Assembly (NCBI GenBank): GCA_021769545.1 | Contig: JAETSS010000070.1 | Location: forward strand, 1 to 6,807 | DNA length: 6,807 nucleotides | Reading direction: 5' to 3' | Source: Eubacterium sp. | GTDB lineage: Bacteria; Bacillota_A; Clostridia; Peptostreptococcales; Anaerovoracaceae | Shown: in pieces, positions 5,256-6,807 of the stretch | How the letters are laid out: the number at the start of each line of letters is the position of its first letter | How positions within the stretch are numbered: the stretch's first letter is position 1 | Made by a program: the position numbers and the translations under genes | The notes under the pieces: model-generated | Databases searched by the model: none | Seen by the model: the letters and a program-made list of their open reading frames with translations, nothing else | What the model was told of the DNA's origin: nothing

Positions 5256-6189
5256 ACGCGATAAAATAAAAGAAGCCGATCGTTTAGAGGGTACGATCGT
5301 AAAAGGGATCGCCGGGTTTTATTATGTAAAATCCGGCGATGAAGTCTATAGATGCAAAGCGCGGGGCGTCTTCAAGCAGCAGGACATCAAGCCGGCCGTG
5401 GGGGATCATGTGATGATGGAGGTAATACCCGACAATGACGACAGTCTGATAACGGACATCCTCCCGAGAAAAAACAGCTTCATACGGCCCTTCGTGGCAA
5501 ACGTTGACTGCTTCATCATAGTGACGGCGGCAGCCAGACCTGCTCCGGTGATCCCGGTCATAGACAGATTTCTGGTCATGGCTGAAAGGGCCGGAACGGA
5601 TATCGTGATATGCATAAACAAATGCGATCTTGCGGATGCCGCTCATGGAAAGAAGAGCCGCAAGGCACAGGATAACATAGATCTGCTGAAAAATATATAC
5701 GGCAGCATATATCCCGTGGTATGCCTTGACTGCACCGCGGGGACGGGCTTCGATGAGCTTAGGGAGCTTATCGGCGGAAAAGCATCGGCTCTTGCGGGAC
5801 CGTCGGGAGTAGGCAAGTCTACGATATTGAACAGACTTATCCCCGAAGCCATGGCGGAAACGGGAAACATCAGCGAAAAGTCGCAGCGCGGTAAGCATAC
5901 CACGAGGCACTCGGAGCTTTTTGCCATCGATGATGCAGGCGACACGAAAGTCTTCGATACGCCGGGCTTTACGGCCTTCGACATACTGGAGGCAGACGAG
6001 GACGAGCTGCAGCACCTTTTCCCCGAGATAGCCGCAAGGCTCGGAAACTGCAGATACAGCAACTGTCTGCATGTGGCGGAACCGGACTGTCAGGTGAGAA
6101 AAGCCCTGGAAAACGGTGAAATAGACGAAAACAGATATGAATCATATAAGAGTATGCTCGACGAAATAAGAGCATCTAAACAGTATTAG
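5245..6189 (+). CDS. rsgA: Ribosome small subunit-dependent GTPase RsgA
   Basis: RsgA (YjeQ/CpgA) is a circularly permuted GTPase that checks late 30S subunit maturation and is stimulated by the 30S subunit. It is 314 residues from the first ATG, or 313 from the ATG at 5248; the two cannot be told apart here. Domains in order: an N-terminal OB fold (about 15-80, GTIVKGIAGFYYV to DILPRKN); then the permuted G domain with G4 NKCD (125-128) before G1 GPSGVGKS (185-192), the switch segment RGKHTTRH with Thr219/Thr220, and G3 DTPGF (238-242); then a C-terminal zinc site with Cys269, Cys274, His276 and Cys282, the family Cx4CxHx5C pattern. The N-terminus is about ten residues longer and more charged than the B. 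subtilis protein as I recall it. The gene overlaps the kinase gene by 8 to 11 bases, and the family member in B. subtilis is a reported PrkC/PrpC substrate. Confidence 0.96.
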   Translation: MMSKRDKIKEADRLEGTIVKGIAGFYYVKSGDEVYRCKARGVFKQQDIKPAVGDHVMMEVIPDNDDSLITDILPRKNSFIRPFVANVDCFIIVTAAARPAPVIPVIDRFLVMAERAGTDIVICINKCDLADAAHGKKSRKAQDNIDLLKNIYGSIYPVVCLDCTAGTGFDELRELIGGKASALAGPSGVGKSTILNRLIPEAMAETGNISEKSQRGKHTTRHSELFAIDDAGDTKVFDTPGFTAFDILEADEDELQHLFPEIAARLGNCRYSNCLHVAEPDCQVRKALENGEIDENRYESYKSMLDEIRASKQY

Positions 6190-6193
6190 GAGG
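6188..6193 (+). promoter_or_regulatory. Ribosome binding site of rpe overlapping the rsgA stop
   Basis: AGGAGG starts on the second base of the rsgA TAG stop and lies seven bases before the rpe ATG at 6201. A ribosome ending rsgA sits on this site, which favours linked translation of the two genes. Confidence 0.8.
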
Positions 6194-6200
6194 AGCAGAT

Positions 6201-6807
6201 ATGATACAACTGGCACCATCCATATTATCGGCGGATTTTTCACGGCTGGGAGAAAGCGTGAAAAGGATCGAAACGGCAGGAGCCCATCTCATCCATGTGG
6301 ATGTGATGGACGGTCATTTCGTTCCAAATATAAGCTTTGGAGCCGCCGTTATGAAGAGCCTGCTGGGAAAGACAGCCATGCCCTTTGATGTGCATCTGAT
6401 GATAGAGGATCCCGATAAATACCTTGAGGATTTCGTTACGGATCAGACAGAATACATCACGGTGCATCAGGAGGCATGCACGCATCTCAACAGGACATTG
6501 CAGCATATAAAATCCATGGGAGCAAAGGCAGGCGTAGCGCTGAACCCGGCAACGTCGCTGTCAGCTCTCGATTATTGTCTCGACGATGTGGATATGGTCC
6601 TCATCATGTCGGTGAATCCGGGCTTCGGCGGTCAGAAATTCATATCCTCAGCCCTCGATAAGGTGAGAGCCCTGGATATGATAAAGCGTGAGAAGAAGCT
6701 GGATTTCAAGATAGAGATCGACGGAGGCATCAATCTGGATAACGTGAGATCCGTCACCGATGCCGGTGTGGAGATAGTAGTTGCCGGCTCATCCGTTTTC
6801 GGAGCCG
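6201..6807 (+). CDS. rpe: Ribulose-phosphate 3-epimerase, 3' end missing
   Basis: Rpe interconverts D-ribulose 5-phosphate and D-xylulose 5-phosphate in the non-oxidative pentose phosphate pathway, in the cytoplasm. The frame opens at ATG 6201 after a consensus Shine-Dalgarno and stays open to the window edge: 202 residues plus one base, of a family length near 220, so about 20 residues are missing. It is a TIM-barrel enzyme, starting APSILSADFSRLG. Metal and catalytic residues are visible: His32 and Asp34 in HVDVMDGHFVPN, His65 in DVHLMI, and the second catalytic Asp174 in IEIDGGI. HQEACTH, SVNPGFGGQKF and the phosphate-binding VAGSSVFG are all family-typical. Nothing in the visible part is broken. 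In Firmicutes rpe commonly follows rsgA, with a thiamine pyrophosphokinase gene often next; that part lies outside the window. Confidence 0.97.
   Translation, partial: MIQLAPSILSADFSRLGESVKRIETAGAHLIHVDVMDGHFVPNISFGAAVMKSLLGKTAMPFDVHLMIEDPDKYLEDFVTDQTEYITVHQEACTHLNRTLQHIKSMGAKAGVALNPATSLSALDYCLDDVDMVLIMSVNPGFGGQKFISSALDKVRALDMIKREKKLDFKIEIDGGINLDNVRSVTDAGVEIVVAGSSVFGA

Noticed and set aside
5284..6072. Long minus-strand open frame (262 codons) opposite rsgA
   Set aside because: It lies wholly within a gene with complete GTPase and zinc motifs; its translation shows no recognisable domain and is rich in Tyr, Arg and His, typical of an antisense shadow.
6476..6661. Plus-strand 61-codon frame inside rpe
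   Set aside because: It is out of frame with rpe, which is continuous with conserved motifs through this stretch.
1..6807. A novel defence, mobile or RNA-based system
   Set aside because: Every stretch is accounted for by seven conserved housekeeping genes; there are no array-like repeats, inverted repeat ends, transposase or integrase motifs, or structured intergenic regions.

Overview
This window is a compact, one-directional housekeeping cluster from what looks like a low-to-mid GC Firmicute, most likely a member of the Clostridia. The evidence is the gene order (fmt, a YugP-type membrane metallopeptidase gene, rsmB, a PP2C phosphatase gene, a PASTA kinase gene, rsgA, rpe), strong AGGAGG-type ribosome binding sites, and heavy use of ATA for Ile and AGA/AGG for Arg. 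Genus or family cannot be fixed from the sequence alone.

Layout, all on the + strand. Bases 1-704 hold the 3' part of fmt (initiator tRNA formylation). Bases 726-1430 hold a membrane zinc metallopeptidase. Bases 1430-2722 hold rsmB (16S rRNA m5C methyltransferase). Bases 2757-3485 hold a PP2C Ser/Thr phosphatase (Stp/PrpC type). Bases 3507-5255 hold a PrkC/Stk-type transmembrane Ser/Thr kinase with three PASTA repeats. Bases 5245-6189 hold rsgA (30S assembly GTPase). Bases 6201-6807 hold the 5' part of rpe (ribulose-phosphate 3-epimerase), which runs off the window. The largest gap between genes is 34 bases. Two junctions overlap (metallopeptidase/rsmB and kinase/rsgA) and the rpe Shine-Dalgarno overlaps the rsgA stop. 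I see no internal terminator or convincing internal promoter, so the seven genes are probably one transcript.

Functionally the cluster joins translation start and ribosome maturation (Fmt, RsmB, RsgA) to a reversible Ser/Thr phosphorylation pair (phosphatase plus cell-wall-sensing kinase). The arrangement parallels the Bacillus subtilis fmt-rsmB-rlmN-prpC-prkC-cpgA-rpe region, with two differences. A YugP-type peptidase gene sits between fmt and rsmB, and rlmN, which lies between rsmB and the phosphatase gene in B. subtilis, is absent from that position.

I found no mobile element, CRISPR array, RNA gene or clearly novel system. The points worth a second look are small: the missing rlmN, the kinase tail that also carries the rsgA start signals, the strongly bipolar juxtamembrane segment of the kinase, near-identical DNA in PASTA repeats 1 and 2, and a short Ala/Asp repeat in Fmt.
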